The notes beneath the pieces were generated by a model. That model saw nothing but the letters and a program-made list of their open reading frames with translations, searched no databases and was not told the DNA's origin. DNA of 64,000 bases from Colwellia sp. C1TZA3 (lineage in GTDB: Bacteria; Pseudomonadota; Gammaproteobacteria; Enterobacterales; Alteromonadaceae). A program made the translations under genes and the position numbers. The stretch is taken from positions 31,442-95,441 of the forward strand of contig NZ_VOLS01000009.1 in NCBI RefSeq assembly GCF_007954265.1, written 5' to 3'. Below are positions 40,672 to 50,491 of the stretch, one piece after another; the first letter of the stretch is position 1, and each line of letters begins with the position of its first letter.

Positions 40672-40987
40672 TATACCCGTTTCACTTCAAGATGCAGTTT
40701 CAGAGCTAAGCTAGGAAATCAGCTCAAGGCGCGATACGAAGATAATAATACCAGTCCCATTAAGTTATTGCTCACTTGTACTAGTTAAAATAGCTCAAGG
40801 CTGTGTTGCTCTCACTCCCAATAGCCAGCTATTGCTCAATCGAGCGCCTTACCTTGAATTATTTTTCCTGCGCACAACAAGATCACAAACTTAATGGAAC
40901 TGGTATAACTATTCTCTTCAATCCATGCCTGGTACCTAACCCTTTCTCGACTTGCACAAACCTGCACCTTTAAGTGGAGCGGGTATA
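40672..40987. repeat. Fourth MITE-like element (about 157 bp) split by a 159-bp copy
   Basis: Left end TATACCCGTTTCACTTCAAG and right end CTTTAAGTGGAGCGGGTATA are inverted repeats (22 of 26 bases match over the longer span). The 159-bp family 1 copy at 40748-40906 sits inside; removing it leaves about 157 bp. A nested insertion is the simplest reading. Confidence 0.65.
40748..40906. repeat. 159-bp MITE-like repeat, copy D (inside another repeat)
   Basis: Full length, reverse orientation, ATACCAGTCCCATTAAG to AATGGAACTGGTAT. Inserted within the TATACCCG element at 40672-40987. Confidence 0.8.
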
Positions 40988-40995
40988 CGCTATTA

Positions 40996-41154
40996 ATACC
41001 AATCCCATTAAGTTATTGCTCACTTGTACTGGTTAAAATAGCTCAAGGCTGTGTTGCTCTCAATCCCAATAGCCAGCTATTGCTCAATCGAGCGCCTTAC
41101 CTTGAGTTATTTTTCCTGCGCACAACAAGATCACAAATTTAATGGAACTGGTAT
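40996..41154. repeat. 159-bp MITE-like repeat, copy E
   Basis: Full length, reverse orientation, one base from copy F. It shares with F the variants CTGGTTAAAATAG and TTGAGTTATTTTTCC, so E and F arose from one copy by local duplication. Confidence 0.8.
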
Positions 41155-41155
41155 A

Positions 41156-41314
41156 ATACCAATCCCATTAAGTTATTGCTCACTTGTACTGGTTAAAATA
41201 GCTCAAGGCTGTGTTGCTCTCAATCCCAATAGCCAGCTATTGCTCAATCGAGCGTCTTACCTTGAGTTATTTTTCCTGCGCACAACAAGATCACAAATTT
41301 AATGGAACTGGTAT
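41156..41314. repeat. 159-bp MITE-like repeat, copy F (tandem with E)
   Basis: Full length, differs from E by GAGCGTCTTACC in place of GAGCGCCTTACC. It ends 31 bases before the uspE stop codon. Confidence 0.8.
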
Positions 41315-41345
41315 AAGTGATAGGCAAGAGCATACTTGGTCGAGA

Positions 41346-42278
41346 CTAATCAACATCAAGTGGTGAAATATAACCATCGGGTTTTAATGCTAATACGTCA
41401 CAATTAAGTCTATCAATCACATGCTCTGCGGTGTTGCCAATCAGTGCTGCCGACAAACCAGTACGGCCAATAGTACCAAGAATGACTAATTCGGCATCTA
41501 ATTCAGTGGCTATGCTTTGAATAATATCCTCTGGTAAACCCTCTTTAATGTGGGTGTTTTCCGGCGCAATATTAAAGGCAGTTGCATGTGCTAACATCGC
41601 TTTTTGATGATGTTTTAACATCAAGCGATTATAATCACTGGCATTAAACTCTGGTATTTCTATCGCTATATTAACGGGTGTACCTGGGAATGAATTCACT
41701 AGATGCAAATTTGCTTTCATGACTTGGGTCAGCTGTTTAGCTTCTGTTGTAATTTTTTCGTTAAGCGCTTTATGCTCTTCTTCTTCGCTGCCAATGTTTA
41801 ACGCGGCAAGTATATTGCCGTTATCAGGCCACAAATGCTCTTTCACGAGCAAAACAGGACAAGGGCATTTACGCAGAATATGCCAATCGGTAGGGGTAAA
41901 TATGACAGATTTAAATTTATCGTGTTGATGAGTACCCTTAATGACAATGTCATAACCATTATCGAGTACCTGAGCAATAATTTGCTCAAAAGGACGGTTA
42001 TGCCAAATAACCCGACAATCGATAGAAATTCCAGTTAAGTCAAGCTCTGCGAGTAAAGACTCTAGCCATTGTGTGCGATTATTAATAACCGACTGGCGCA
42101 TGGCTTCACGCTCATCACTTGATAGCATGGTGGTCATTTCATAAGAAAAATCGTAAATGGTTAAAAATGCGGTAATGCTAGCGCCAGTTTTACGCGCTAA
42201 CTCTATGGCTCGGTTTACCGCTTTTTGCTCTTCTGTTGTTGGGTCAACAATCGCGAGTATTTTTTGATACTTTTCCAT
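41346..42278 (-). CDS. uspE: Universal stress protein E (tandem Usp domains)
   Basis: 310 residues from ATG 42278 (MEKYQKILAIVDPTTEEQ), which is 7 bases after AAGGA; a TTG at 42296 would add six residues but covers the ribosome site. Two Usp domains, about 3-150 and 160-305; the second has the GTIGRTGLSAALIGNTAEHVI nucleotide-binding type motif. UspE responds to oxidative and DNA stress in E. coli and lies next to fnr there too. An FNR-like box lies 65-78 bases upstream. Confidence 0.9.
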   Translation of the reverse strand: MEKYQKILAIVDPTTEEQKAVNRAIELARKTGASITAFLTIYDFSYEMTTMLSSDEREAMRQSVINNRTQWLESLLAELDLTGISIDCRVIWHNRPFEQIIAQVLDNGYDIVIKGTHQHDKFKSVIFTPTDWHILRKCPCPVLLVKEHLWPDNGNILAALNIGSEEEEHKALNEKITTEAKQLTQVMKANLHLVNSFPGTPVNIAIEIPEFNASDYNRLMLKHHQKAMLAHATAFNIAPENTHIKEGLPEDIIQSIATELDAELVILGTIGRTGLSAALIGNTAEHVIDRLNCDVLALKPDGYISPLDVD

Positions 42279-42342
42279 AGCTAATTCCTTTATCAATTGT
42301 CTACTGGTGTTATAACAATAGTCTACTTTGAAGCAGTAATAG

Positions 42343-42356
42343 TTGTTTTAAATCAA
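42343..42356 (-). promoter_or_regulatory. FNR-like box upstream of uspE
   Basis: TTGTTTTAAATCAA matches TTGAT-N4-ATCAA at nine of ten defined bases. It is centred about 71 bases before the uspE start, compatible with a class II FNR promoter. Confidence 0.5.
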
Positions 42357-42453
42357 ATTATTATGCTGTCGGCGATGAAAAATAATACTTCACACTAAGC
42401 ATAGCGTGAAATACGTTAATAAGGCAATGTAGAAAAGTAAGTGTAGCTCTACG

Positions 42454-43173
42454 TTAAAGTGCAGCGCATTCGTTTAATTTATCAAAACTTAGAATAGTAA
42501 TTAACTTACCATCAACTGCAATTAAACCATTTTTATGAAAGCGGTTAAGCAAGCGGCTAATGGTTTCAACTGTTAAACCAATATAATTACCAATATCACT
42601 GCGGGTCATCGATAAACGAAACTCAGATGCAGATAAGCCACGGGCATGATAACGAATACTTAAGGTACTGATAAATGTTGCTAATCGCTGTTCAGCATTT
42701 TTACGGTTAAGCAGTGTTAGCATTTCCTGATCTTCACGAATTTCAGTACTCATCATACGCAAAATTTGTTTCTTTAATTTTGGCATGTTGTTTGATAAAT
42801 TATCAAGCGTATTATAAGGGATCTCACAAACCATTGAGGTCTCTAGTGCTTTAGCGAAACTTGGGTGCTCACCATCAGCAATAGCATCAAAGCCAAGTAA
42901 ATCACCCGCTAAATGAAAGCCAGTAATTTGTTCTTCGCCGTGTTTATTAATAGTGTAGGTCTTAAATGTGCCTGAACGGATGGCGTAGAGCGCATGCATG
43001 GGTTGACCGTCATTAAATATTTGCTCACCTTTATGGATCGGTAGCTTACGATCGATAATATTATCTAAAGTTTCTAACTCTTTATCATTAAGAGAAAAAG
43101 GTAAGCATAGTTCACTAAGGCTACAGTTTTGGCAGTGAATATGTTGATGAACAGTGCATGATTTATAACTCAT
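42454..43173 (-). CDS. fnr: FNR/EtrA-type oxygen-sensing transcription regulator
   Basis: 239 residues. Fe-S ligands appear as C14-x2-C17-x5-C23 plus C116 (E. coli C20, C23, C29, C122). The cNMP-type fold spans about 30-150, and the helix-turn-helix [24 protein letters not shown] keeps the E-xx-S-R pattern that reads TTGAT sites. It activates anaerobic and microaerobic genes, here plausibly the adjoining cbb3 operon. Lies between the maturation genes and uspE on one strand. Confidence 0.95.
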   Translation of the reverse strand: MSYKSCTVHQHIHCQNCSLSELCLPFSLNDKELETLDNIIDRKLPIHKGEQIFNDGQPMHALYAIRSGTFKTYTINKHGEEQITGFHLAGDLLGFDAIADGEHPSFAKALETSMVCEIPYNTLDNLSNNMPKLKKQILRMMSTEIREDQEMLTLLNRKNAEQRLATFISTLSIRYHARGLSASEFRLSMTRSDIGNYIGLTVETISRLLNRFHKNGLIAVDGKLITILSFDKLNECAAL

Positions 43174-43240
43174 AATATCCTTTAAAATTTTTCATGATGT
43201 TTCCATGATTTTTTCCATAATAATGTCCATATCAGGTAGG

Positions 43241-43903
43241 TTATATATATAAAATTAGTATAGTATAGATGCCGTATGAAATCACTAGGCTGGCTGCCGT
43301 CTTTCTAAATAGTGTATGACTCAATAATGCTTTAACACTTATTGTACCTAGCGATACTGAAAGTAAGGCAGGTAAGGTGCCAAGTCCAAAGAAAAACATA
43401 ATCAAGGCACCATTAAGAGCATCAGCACTCGCCAATGCCCAAGTCAGTGTAGAATATACCAAACCACAAGGTAACCAGCCCCAAAGTGCGCCTAAAGCGA
43501 AAGCACTTTGCACATTTTTAATAGGAATAAATTTCTTAGTATGCGGTGATATGTAACGCCAAATATTTTTGCCTAAATGTTCGACACGACTTAACCACAT
43601 AAGCCACTGGCCTAAATACAAACCTAATAAAATCAGAAAAATACCAGCGATAGTTTTTAACAGCGAAACCGGCAGACCAATATTCTTGGTAGCCATTGAG
43701 CTGGTGAATGCAACAAGAGCGCCAATAAGACTATAAGAGGCGATACGACCAAAGTTATAGGCTAATATAATCGCATATTTTTTATGACGCGAGGTATCAG
43801 CAATCGCCGTAGTAAGCATAGTGCTGATACCGCCACACATCACTATACAATGCCCTGAGCCTAATAGTCCAATGACAAATGCGGAGAAAAAATCAAGACT
43901 CAT
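43241..43903 (-). CDS. TauE/SafE-like (DsbD_2-type) membrane protein of the cbb3 cluster
   Basis: 220 residues with about six helices. GLLGSGHCIVMCGGI near residues 13-27 and ALGALWGWLPCGLVYSTL near 135-152 place Cys in two membrane segments, as in the DsbD/CcdA-like 'sulfite exporter TauE' proteins that accompany ccoS in Shewanella and relatives. A role in copper or heme delivery to cbb3 is inferred from context only. Stop overlaps nothing; its start overlaps the ccoS stop (4 bases). Confidence 0.8.
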   Translation of the reverse strand: MSLDFFSAFVIGLLGSGHCIVMCGGISTMLTTAIADTSRHKKYAIILAYNFGRIASYSLIGALVAFTSSMATKNIGLPVSLLKTIAGIFLILLGLYLGQWLMWLSRVEHLGKNIWRYISPHTKKFIPIKNVQSAFALGALWGWLPCGLVYSTLTWALASADALNGALIMFFFGLGTLPALLSVSLGTISVKALLSHTLFRKTAASLVISYGIYTILILYI

Positions 43904-44151
43904 AGCTTATTTTTTATCTGTTTATTGACTTGCTCTTGTGGCACATCGTTGTCGTCTATCTGATCATTTGTTGGCGCGGTATTGTTACTTTTATCAATAG
44001 GGCTTTTATCATTATCATCTTCAAATAAAATACTCATACCTTGCTTTTCTAAATCATCAAATTGCTCGGTTTTTACCGCCCAAAAAAAGAGATAAATACC
44101 AATAGCGGTCAGTAAAATAGCAATGGGAATTAATACGTATATCACACTCAT
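43900..44151 (-). CDS. ccoS: Cytochrome cbb3 assembly protein CcoS
   Basis: 83 residues. One N-terminal helix (about 4-24, IYVLIPIAILLTAIGIYLFFWAV) and the typical FDDLEKQGMSILFEDD tail. CcoS is needed for heme insertion into cbb3 oxidase. Overlaps the ccoI end and the next gene by 4 bases each, showing tight coupling. Confidence 0.9.
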   Translation of the reverse strand: MSVIYVLIPIAILLTAIGIYLFFWAVKTEQFDDLEKQGMSILFEDDNDKSPIDKSNNTAPTNDQIDDNDVPQEQVNKQIKNKL

Positions 44152-46547
44152 TTTTTTAATAGCCTTAAAGAATTACTTACCACTAGTATTGAACTGGCTG
44201 ACATGCCGATTACTGCCATATAGGGCGCGATATAACCCATAACTGCTAGCGGTAATACAATGGCATTATAACTAAAAGCCCAAAGGTAATTTTGCTTTAT
44301 AATTCGCGCAGTACGTAACGATACCTGCCTAAGTGTTTGCACACCTTTGAGTTTATTGTTCAGTAATATCACATCGGCACCACTTTTAGCAATATCAGTA
44401 CCACTGCCCATGGCAATCGACAAATGCGCCGCACCCAATACTGGGGTATCGTTTACGCCATCACCTATCATGGCTACTGCATGCAAGGTTTGCTGCAACT
44501 TAATCGCATTAACTTTGTCTTGTGCAGATAAGTCTGCTTGTACGCTGTTAAGTTGTAGCTTTGCTTGTAATTTATTACAGCCTTGTTGATGATCGCCAGA
44601 TAACATCACTGTGATAATATTTTCATGATGTAAAAAATCAATCAATGCTTTAGCATCTTCGCGCAAACCATCATGTAAATAAAATTCAGCAACTAAGTTA
44701 TCGCCTTGCATTAAGACACATTGCGCACTGTGTGCGGTGTTGTCATTATTACTGAGTAGCCATGAATTTTTACCAATTCTGTAATGCTGGTTATTAACTT
44801 GACCCGAAATACCTGCACCTGGTGCAACCACCACTTGAGTTGTTGTTTGGCTAAAATCACGAAACGGGCTAAAGGCTTTTGCTAGTGGGTGGGCAGAATG
44901 TGCCTCTAAAGCCGCCGCAATAGCCAACACTTGTTGTTGCCCATCTGGAGTGTTCTTATCTGCAAATACGCCATAAGTTTTTACCTCGGTAACGGTAAAT
45001 TCACCAGTGGTTAAGGTGCCGGTTTTATCAAAGGCCATAGCCTCAATTTCAGGCATAGTTTCCAGCACATGTGCTGATTTAATCATGATCCCTTCACGAT
45101 TAAGTCGAGTGGTTGCACAAGTTAATGCCGTCGGTGTTGCTAATGACAAAGCACAAGGGCAAGTAACTACCAAAACAGATAAGGTGATCCAAAATGCTTC
45201 TGCTGGTTGATGTTGAGACCAATATATTGCGGTAGCAATGGCCACAACTAAGATGAGAGCAACAAAATACTGGGCAATTTTATCTGATAATTGCGCCAGT
45301 TTAGGTTTATGGCTTTGGGCACTTTCGCTTAAGCGAATTAATTGGCTTAAAAAAGACTCTTGGTTACTGTGGTTAACTTTTGCTGTTAAGTTACCATCAC
45401 CATTTATGGTACCGGCATAAAGGTTATCTAACACTGTTTTATGCAATGGCAGTTGCTCACCAGAGATCATCGCTTCATTAATTTGGCTAGTGCCTGTTAT
45501 TATTTCACAATCTGCGGGTATAGTTTCCCCCGGTTTTATTAAAATAATATCATCTGTTTTTAAATGCGCTGCTGAGACAAAACGTTCGATACCCTGTTCA
45601 ATTTTAGTGGCGGTCATCGGCATGAGTTTCAATAAATTTGCCGAGATGTCAGCAGCGCGACTACGGGCCCTAAACTCCAGAAATTTACCAATCAATAATA
45701 AAAAGGTAAACATGGAAACAGACTCAAAATATACTTCACCTTGTTGGGTAAATGTTGCCCAAGTACTAGCAAGAAAAGCTAAGCTGATAGCAATAGATAC
45801 CGGTACATCCATTGAAAGTTGTCGTGCCTTCAAGGCAAAAAAAGCACTTTTGTAAAACGGAAAAGCGCCATAGCTAACAATGGGTAGGGTTAAGAAAAGG
45901 CTGGCCCAACGTAAATATTGGACATTGTACTCAGTCATATCGGCAAAAGCACCAAAGTACAAACCAAACGCGATCATCATCACTTGCATCATTAAGATGC
46001 CTGAAATGCCTAAGCGTTTAATAAAGTTTTTTGCTTGTTTTTTATTAGCTTTTTCAGCTGTACTGGCTTTAAAGGGTAGGGCGTGATAGCCAATTTTATC
46101 AATTAAACTCAGTATTTCACTGAGTTTTACTTGGTCTTCCTGCCATTGTACTGTCGCTCTTTGTGTCGTGGCGTTAACATTAATTTTATTAATACCGTCG
46201 AGTTTGTTGATTTGCATTTCTATTAACCAAGCACATGCTGAGCAACTTATACCTTCGACGGTTAAGATGGTTTCTTTAAAACCATCATGATAATAAGCAA
46301 ACTCATTTTGTAAGCTTTCATCATCAAGAATTTCATTGCGTCGCAGTTGTTCAGGTACTAATACTTCACCTTTTTTTGCTGGTGCACTGCGAAAACGGTA
46401 ATAGTCAGTTAAATGGTTGTCGACAATAGTTTGTGCCACAGCTTGGCAACCTATGCAGCACATAGGTTGGTTAATATTTTCAATACTTGTGGTTAAATTA
46501 ATGCCATTGGGTACGGGCTCACCGCAATGAAAACAATCTATGCTCAT
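44148..46547 (-). CDS. ccoI: CcoI/FixI copper-transporting P-type ATPase
   Basis: 799 residues. N-terminal cysteine-rich stretch (CFHCGEP, CCIGC) then an HMA domain with GISCSACAW, eight helices, membrane motif VTCPCALSLATP, phosphorylation site DKTGTLT and hinge GDGVNDTPVL. CcoI exports copper to the periplasm for cbb3 assembly rather than for resistance. Overlaps ccoS by 4 bases and follows ccoH by 28 bases. Confidence 0.95.
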   Translation of the reverse strand: MSIDCFHCGEPVPNGINLTTSIENINQPMCCIGCQAVAQTIVDNHLTDYYRFRSAPAKKGEVLVPEQLRRNEILDDESLQNEFAYYHDGFKETILTVEGISCSACAWLIEMQINKLDGINKINVNATTQRATVQWQEDQVKLSEILSLIDKIGYHALPFKASTAEKANKKQAKNFIKRLGISGILMMQVMMIAFGLYFGAFADMTEYNVQYLRWASLFLTLPIVSYGAFPFYKSAFFALKARQLSMDVPVSIAISLAFLASTWATFTQQGEVYFESVSMFTFLLLIGKFLEFRARSRAADISANLLKLMPMTATKIEQGIERFVSAAHLKTDDIILIKPGETIPADCEIITGTSQINEAMISGEQLPLHKTVLDNLYAGTINGDGNLTAKVNHSNQESFLSQLIRLSESAQSHKPKLAQLSDKIAQYFVALILVVAIATAIYWSQHQPAEAFWITLSVLVVTCPCALSLATPTALTCATTRLNREGIMIKSAHVLETMPEIEAMAFDKTGTLTTGEFTVTEVKTYGVFADKNTPDGQQQVLAIAAALEAHSAHPLAKAFSPFRDFSQTTTQVVVAPGAGISGQVNNQHYRIGKNSWLLSNNDNTAHSAQCVLMQGDNLVAEFYLHDGLREDAKALIDFLHHENIITVMLSGDHQQGCNKLQAKLQLNSVQADLSAQDKVNAIKLQQTLHAVAMIGDGVNDTPVLGAAHLSIAMGSGTDIAKSGADVILLNNKLKGVQTLRQVSLRTARIIKQNYLWAFSYNAIVLPLAVMGYIAPYMAVIGMSASSILVVSNSLRLLKK

Positions 46548-46574
46548 TAATCTATGCTCATTAATTTGGGCTCA

Positions 46575-47075
46575 TTAATTTGCTTGGGCGGTGTCCGGTG
46601 CTATCGCAATGAAATCAGATTGAGGCAAGGTGATCACAGCTTGAATTTTCCAATGGTTTTCAAACGGGGTAATAGTTACCTGCCATTTACCTGCAACATT
46701 TTCATCAGCTTCAAAGAGATGGGTAAAATTACCGTTGCCATTAGGTGTTAACACTAAAGAGAAATCTCTATCCGCTAAGGTTGGGTGATAAAAATTGACA
46801 TTGAGTAAAGGAAATTCTTTTTCAATACCCGTTGGGCGAATAATAAGCTGATCGTCAACTAGTTTTAAACCAAAACTCATGCCGAGTTTTTGTGCTTGTT
46901 TAATTTTACCTAATTCAAGATTAATCGCTTTGCCTTTTTTATAATAATCACCAACAACAAGGGTGTCAGGATTAGTATTGGCAATAATAAACGTAGCAAT
47001 GCCGGCAACTACTACGGTAAAAGGCAATATAAATACAAACCATGCCCAAGGCTCTCGGTACCAAGATGTTTTCAT
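46575..47075 (-). CDS. ccoH: CcoH/FixH-like cbb3 assembly protein
   Basis: 166 residues. Starts MKTSWYREPWAWFVFILPF with one membrane helix (about 12-32), then a periplasmic FixH domain (VVGDYYKKGKAINLELGK and TPNGNGNFTHLFEADENVAGKWQVTITPFENHW). It stabilises early cbb3 intermediates. A ccoG gene, often placed between ccoP and ccoH, is absent here. Confidence 0.9.
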   Translation of the reverse strand: MKTSWYREPWAWFVFILPFTVVVAGIATFIIANTNPDTLVVGDYYKKGKAINLELGKIKQAQKLGMSFGLKLVDDQLIIRPTGIEKEFPLLNVNFYHPTLADRDFSLVLTPNGNGNFTHLFEADENVAGKWQVTITPFENHWKIQAVITLPQSDFIAIAPDTAQAN

Positions 47076-47177
47076 GAAAATTTCTTCTTTGCTGAAAGAG
47101 TGAATATTATACGACTATTCTTAAGTGGTAACTATTAAAAAAGCGCTCATTTAGTAAACTATAATTCTTGTTTAAAT

Positions 47178-47212
47178 AAAAAAGCCTTAGCATATTAAAG
47201 TGCCAAGGCTTT
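47178..47212 (-). terminator. Terminator between ccoP and ccoH
   Basis: On the minus strand AAAGCCTTGGCA pairs with TGCTAAGGCTTT (one mismatch) and six T follow. It splits ccoNOQP from the assembly genes, which may then need their own promoter or readthrough. Confidence 0.82.
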
Positions 47213-47235
47213 GTATTTTAGGCTATTTTTAGCTA

Positions 47236-48219
47236 CTAATCTTGCGATAAGCTATAAATATAAGCACTGATAACATGAATTTTTTGTTCACCTAGGATTT
47301 TATCCCAAGCTGGCATTACACCCGCACGGCCATTAGCAATTGACATTTCAACAGCACGCTGTGAACCACCATATAACCAAATGTTATCCGTTAAGTTAGG
47401 TGCACCTAATGCAATACCCATTGCATCACTACCTTTGCCTTCGCTACCGTGACAAGCCGCACACATGGCAAATTTAACTTTACCCGCTTCTGCTGCTTTT
47501 GTGTCAACTTCACGACCACTTAAGCTCAGGACATATGCAGTAACTTCTTTAACACCTTGTTCACCGCCTAATGCTGCACTCCAAGCTATCATGCCATTTG
47601 CCTTACGGCCATGGATAAGGGTAGCTTTGATCATCTCAGGTGAGCCACCATATAACCAATCTTTATCAGCTAAATTAGGAAAACCGGTAGCACCACGTGC
47701 ATCAGAGCCATGGCACTGTGAACAGTTTTGTAAATATAACCGTTGGCCCACTTTACGTGCAGAGTTTGCTTCATCATCATTAGCGGTTGCTAAATCAATA
47801 ATTTTACGCTCTGCATAGGCTTCAAAAATAGGGCCATATTTCTCTTCTGCGGCAGCAACTTCACGATCATACTGTACTAACAGGCCCGCTGCTTTAGCAT
47901 TAGCGACACTTGCCTTTGATTCTGATAAATTCAAAATACCTTGGTTAGAGCTCTTCCAACCTAATAGACCTTGAAAGTTACCTAAACCTGGATAAAGCAG
48001 TAAATAGCCAAAACCCCAGATAATGGTTAATAAGAAGAAGGTACTCCACCATTTTGGTAATGGGTTGTTCAATTCTTCAATGCCGTCGAAGACATGGCCC
48101 GTAGGCTCACCTTCTTCAACGCCTGCAAAGTTCTTTAAGCAATAGTTCAATAGTAGATAACAACCCACTAATGTACCTAAGGTAAGAACGGTAATCCAAA
48201 TACTCCAGAAGCTAGACAT
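47236..48219 (-). CDS. ccoP: cbb3 cytochrome c oxidase subunit III (diheme CcoP)
   Basis: 327 residues. Two N-terminal helices (about 6-27 and 60-78), then two cytochrome c domains with heme sites CSQCH (166-170) and CAACH (253-257), each followed by the P-N-L and W-x-Y-G-G elements. It passes electrons to the CcoN site through CcoO. Its start overlaps the ccoQ stop by 8 bases. Confidence 0.96.
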   Translation of the reverse strand: MSSFWSIWITVLTLGTLVGCYLLLNYCLKNFAGVEEGEPTGHVFDGIEELNNPLPKWWSTFFLLTIIWGFGYLLLYPGLGNFQGLLGWKSSNQGILNLSESKASVANAKAAGLLVQYDREVAAAEEKYGPIFEAYAERKIIDLATANDDEANSARKVGQRLYLQNCSQCHGSDARGATGFPNLADKDWLYGGSPEMIKATLIHGRKANGMIAWSAALGGEQGVKEVTAYVLSLSGREVDTKAAEAGKVKFAMCAACHGSEGKGSDAMGIALGAPNLTDNIWLYGGSQRAVEMSIANGRAGVMPAWDKILGEQKIHVISAYIYSLSQD

Positions 48220-48418
48220 TGTTATTAGTCTCCTGTTTTTTATTTTTGTCAGAGTGCTTTAATTCAGTTTCAGTATCTTCTTCAAAAATTGAATTTGCCG
48301 CTTCATCAAAAGCTGATTTGCGTTTTTTTGAATATGACCAAACCACAATAACAATAAATAATGCCAATATTAATAGGGCCACTAGCCCCCTGAGCGTGCC
48401 GTAGTCTATAGTTATCAT
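48212..48418 (-). CDS. ccoQ: cbb3 oxidase small subunit CcoQ
   Basis: 68 residues with one membrane helix (about 8-28, [19 protein letters not shown]) and a charged, acidic tail. This is the small stabilising subunit CcoQ. Overlaps ccoO by 4 bases and ccoP by 8. Confidence 0.88.
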   Translation of the reverse strand: MITIDYGTLRGLVALLILALFIVIVVWSYSKKRKSAFDEAANSIFEEDTETELKHSDKNKKQETNNNV

Positions 48419-49059
48419 TTCAACGCATGACCTAGAGACTGTAGATAGGCAATTAATGCCGTCATTTCTGTTTTACCTTCAACTGAGGTTTTTGCATTAG
48501 CAAGCTCAGTTTCAGAGTAAAGCGGAATAGCATTACCTTGCTCGTCTTTATGGCTACGATTACGGGTTAAGAAGTTGAATGTTGACAACTTCTTTTCAGT
48601 TAATTCACCGTCAAGCTTATTTTCAGCTAACCATTTAAACGAAGGCATATTTGACTCAGGTACAACTGAACGAGGGTCAAGTAAATGCGCAAGATGCCAA
48701 TCGTCGCTATAACGACCACCAACACGGGCTAAATCAGGACCTGTTCGCTTAGAACCCCATAAAAATGGATGTTCCCAAACGCCTTCACCGGCAACAGAGT
48801 AGTGACCGTAACGCTCTGTTTCAGCACGGAAAGGGCGGATCATTTGACTGTGACAAACATTGCAACCTTCACGAATATAAATATCGCGACCTTCCATCTC
48901 TAAAGCGGTGTAAGGTCTTAGGTTATCAACGGGTGTTGTAGTCGCTTTTTGAAAAAACAACGGTGTAATTTCAACTAAACCACCAATGCTGATCGCAAAA
49001 ATAGTGAAAATAGCGAACAAGCCAACATTTTTTTCAAATTTTTCATGTTTATTTTTCAT
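48415..49059 (-). CDS. ccoO: cbb3 cytochrome c oxidase subunit II (monoheme CcoO)
   Basis: 214 residues. One membrane helix (about 13-35) and a heme site CNVCH at 66-70, followed by [16 protein letters not shown] and [13 protein letters not shown], the CcoO signatures; a Met ligand lies in [10 protein letters not shown]. It follows ccoN by 10 bases. Confidence 0.96.
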   Translation of the reverse strand: MKNKHEKFEKNVGLFAIFTIFAISIGGLVEITPLFFQKATTTPVDNLRPYTALEMEGRDIYIREGCNVCHSQMIRPFRAETERYGHYSVAGEGVWEHPFLWGSKRTGPDLARVGGRYSDDWHLAHLLDPRSVVPESNMPSFKWLAENKLDGELTEKKLSTFNFLTRNRSHKDEQGNAIPLYSETELANAKTSVEGKTEMTALIAYLQSLGHALK

Positions 49060-49069
49060 TGTCGGCCCC

Positions 49070-50491
49070 TTAAGTTACTTCAATTGGCTTAAGACTATTG
49101 TCTTTAGCATAAACTGTTTTGTACATGTTATAAGCCATTAATAAGAAACCAGCAACAACCAATACACCACCAACAAAACGCATAAAGTAGAACGGTTTAG
49201 AAGCAACTAGACTTTCAACAAAACTATAAGTTAAAGTACCATCAGTGTTAACCGCTCTCCACATTAACCCTTGCATGACACCTGAAATCCACATCGCTAC
49301 TATGTATAAAACAATACCTGAGGTGTGTAGCCAAAAATGCACGTTGATTAATCTAGTGCTGTACATGCGACCTTGATTAAATAATATAGGAATTAAGTGG
49401 TACATAGCACCAATGGTTACCATAGCAACCCAACCTAAAGCACCAGAATGTACATGGCCTATAGTCCAATCTGTGTAATGAGATAACGCATTCACCGATT
49501 TAATTGCCATCATGGGGCCTTCAAAGGTAGACATACCGTAAAAGGATAATGAAACAATTAAGAAGCGTAAAATAGGGTCGTAGCGAAGTTTATGCCACGC
49601 ACCAGAAAGCGTCATAATACCGTTAATCATACCACCCCAAGAAGGTAAGAATAATACGATTGACATCACCATACCAACTGACTGAGCCCAATCAGGTAGT
49701 GCCGTATAATGTAGGTGGTGAGGACCTGCCCAAATGTACAATGAGATTAAGGCCCAAAAATGCACAATGGATAAGCGGTAAGAATAAACTGGACGTTCAG
49801 CTTGTTTTGGTACGAAATAATACATCATACCCAAGAAACCAGCGGTTAATAGGAAGCCTACGGCATTGTGTCCGTACCACCACTGCATCATAGCGTCGAT
49901 AGCGCCAGAATATATTGAGTAGGATTTAAACATCGATACGGGAATAACCATGCTATTTCCGATGTGCAACACGGCTACAGTGAGGATAAAACCACCAAAA
50001 AACCAGTTTGCAACATAGATATGGGATGTTTTACGTTTGACTAAGGTGCCGAAAAACACAATAGCGTAACTAATCCAGACCACCGCAATTAAAATATCAA
50101 TCGGCCACTCTAACTCTGCATACTCCTTACTTGAAGTATAACCCATAGGTAAAGTGATAATTGCAAGCACGATAACAGCTTGCCAGCCCCAAAAGGTAAA
50201 GGCGACTAATTTGCCACCAAATAAAACTGATTTACAGGTGCGCTGAACAACATAATATGAAGTAGCGAAGAGTGCACTGGTGCCAAAAGCAAAAATTACT
50301 ACATTGGTATGCAGTGGACGAAGACGAGAATAGGTCAACCAAGGTGTTTCAAAATTTAGTGCAGGCCAAATTAATTGCGCAGCAATAAGTACACCTAATG
50401 AAGTACCAAAGATCCCCCAAATAACTGTCATTACGGTGAATTGACGCACCACATTGAAGTTATATGACGGATGTTCAAGCGTTGTTGTCAT
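49070..50491 (-). CDS. ccoN: cbb3 cytochrome c oxidase subunit I (catalytic CcoN)
   Basis: 473 residues, about 12 helices. Copper and heme ligand histidines are visible in [28 protein letters not shown] and [15 protein letters not shown]. This high-affinity terminal oxidase reduces O2 with proton pumping at low oxygen. First gene of ccoNOQP, with an FNR box 165 bases upstream. Confidence 0.97.
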   Translation of the reverse strand: MTTTLEHPSYNFNVVRQFTVMTVIWGIFGTSLGVLIAAQLIWPALNFETPWLTYSRLRPLHTNVVIFAFGTSALFATSYYVVQRTCKSVLFGGKLVAFTFWGWQAVIVLAIITLPMGYTSSKEYAELEWPIDILIAVVWISYAIVFFGTLVKRKTSHIYVANWFFGGFILTVAVLHIGNSMVIPVSMFKSYSIYSGAIDAMMQWWYGHNAVGFLLTAGFLGMMYYFVPKQAERPVYSYRLSIVHFWALISLYIWAGPHHLHYTALPDWAQSVGMVMSIVLFLPSWGGMINGIMTLSGAWHKLRYDPILRFLIVSLSFYGMSTFEGPMMAIKSVNALSHYTDWTIGHVHSGALGWVAMVTIGAMYHLIPILFNQGRMYSTRLINVHFWLHTSGIVLYIVAMWISGVMQGLMWRAVNTDGTLTYSFVESLVASKPFYFMRFVGGVLVVAGFLLMAYNMYKTVYAKDNSLKPIEVT

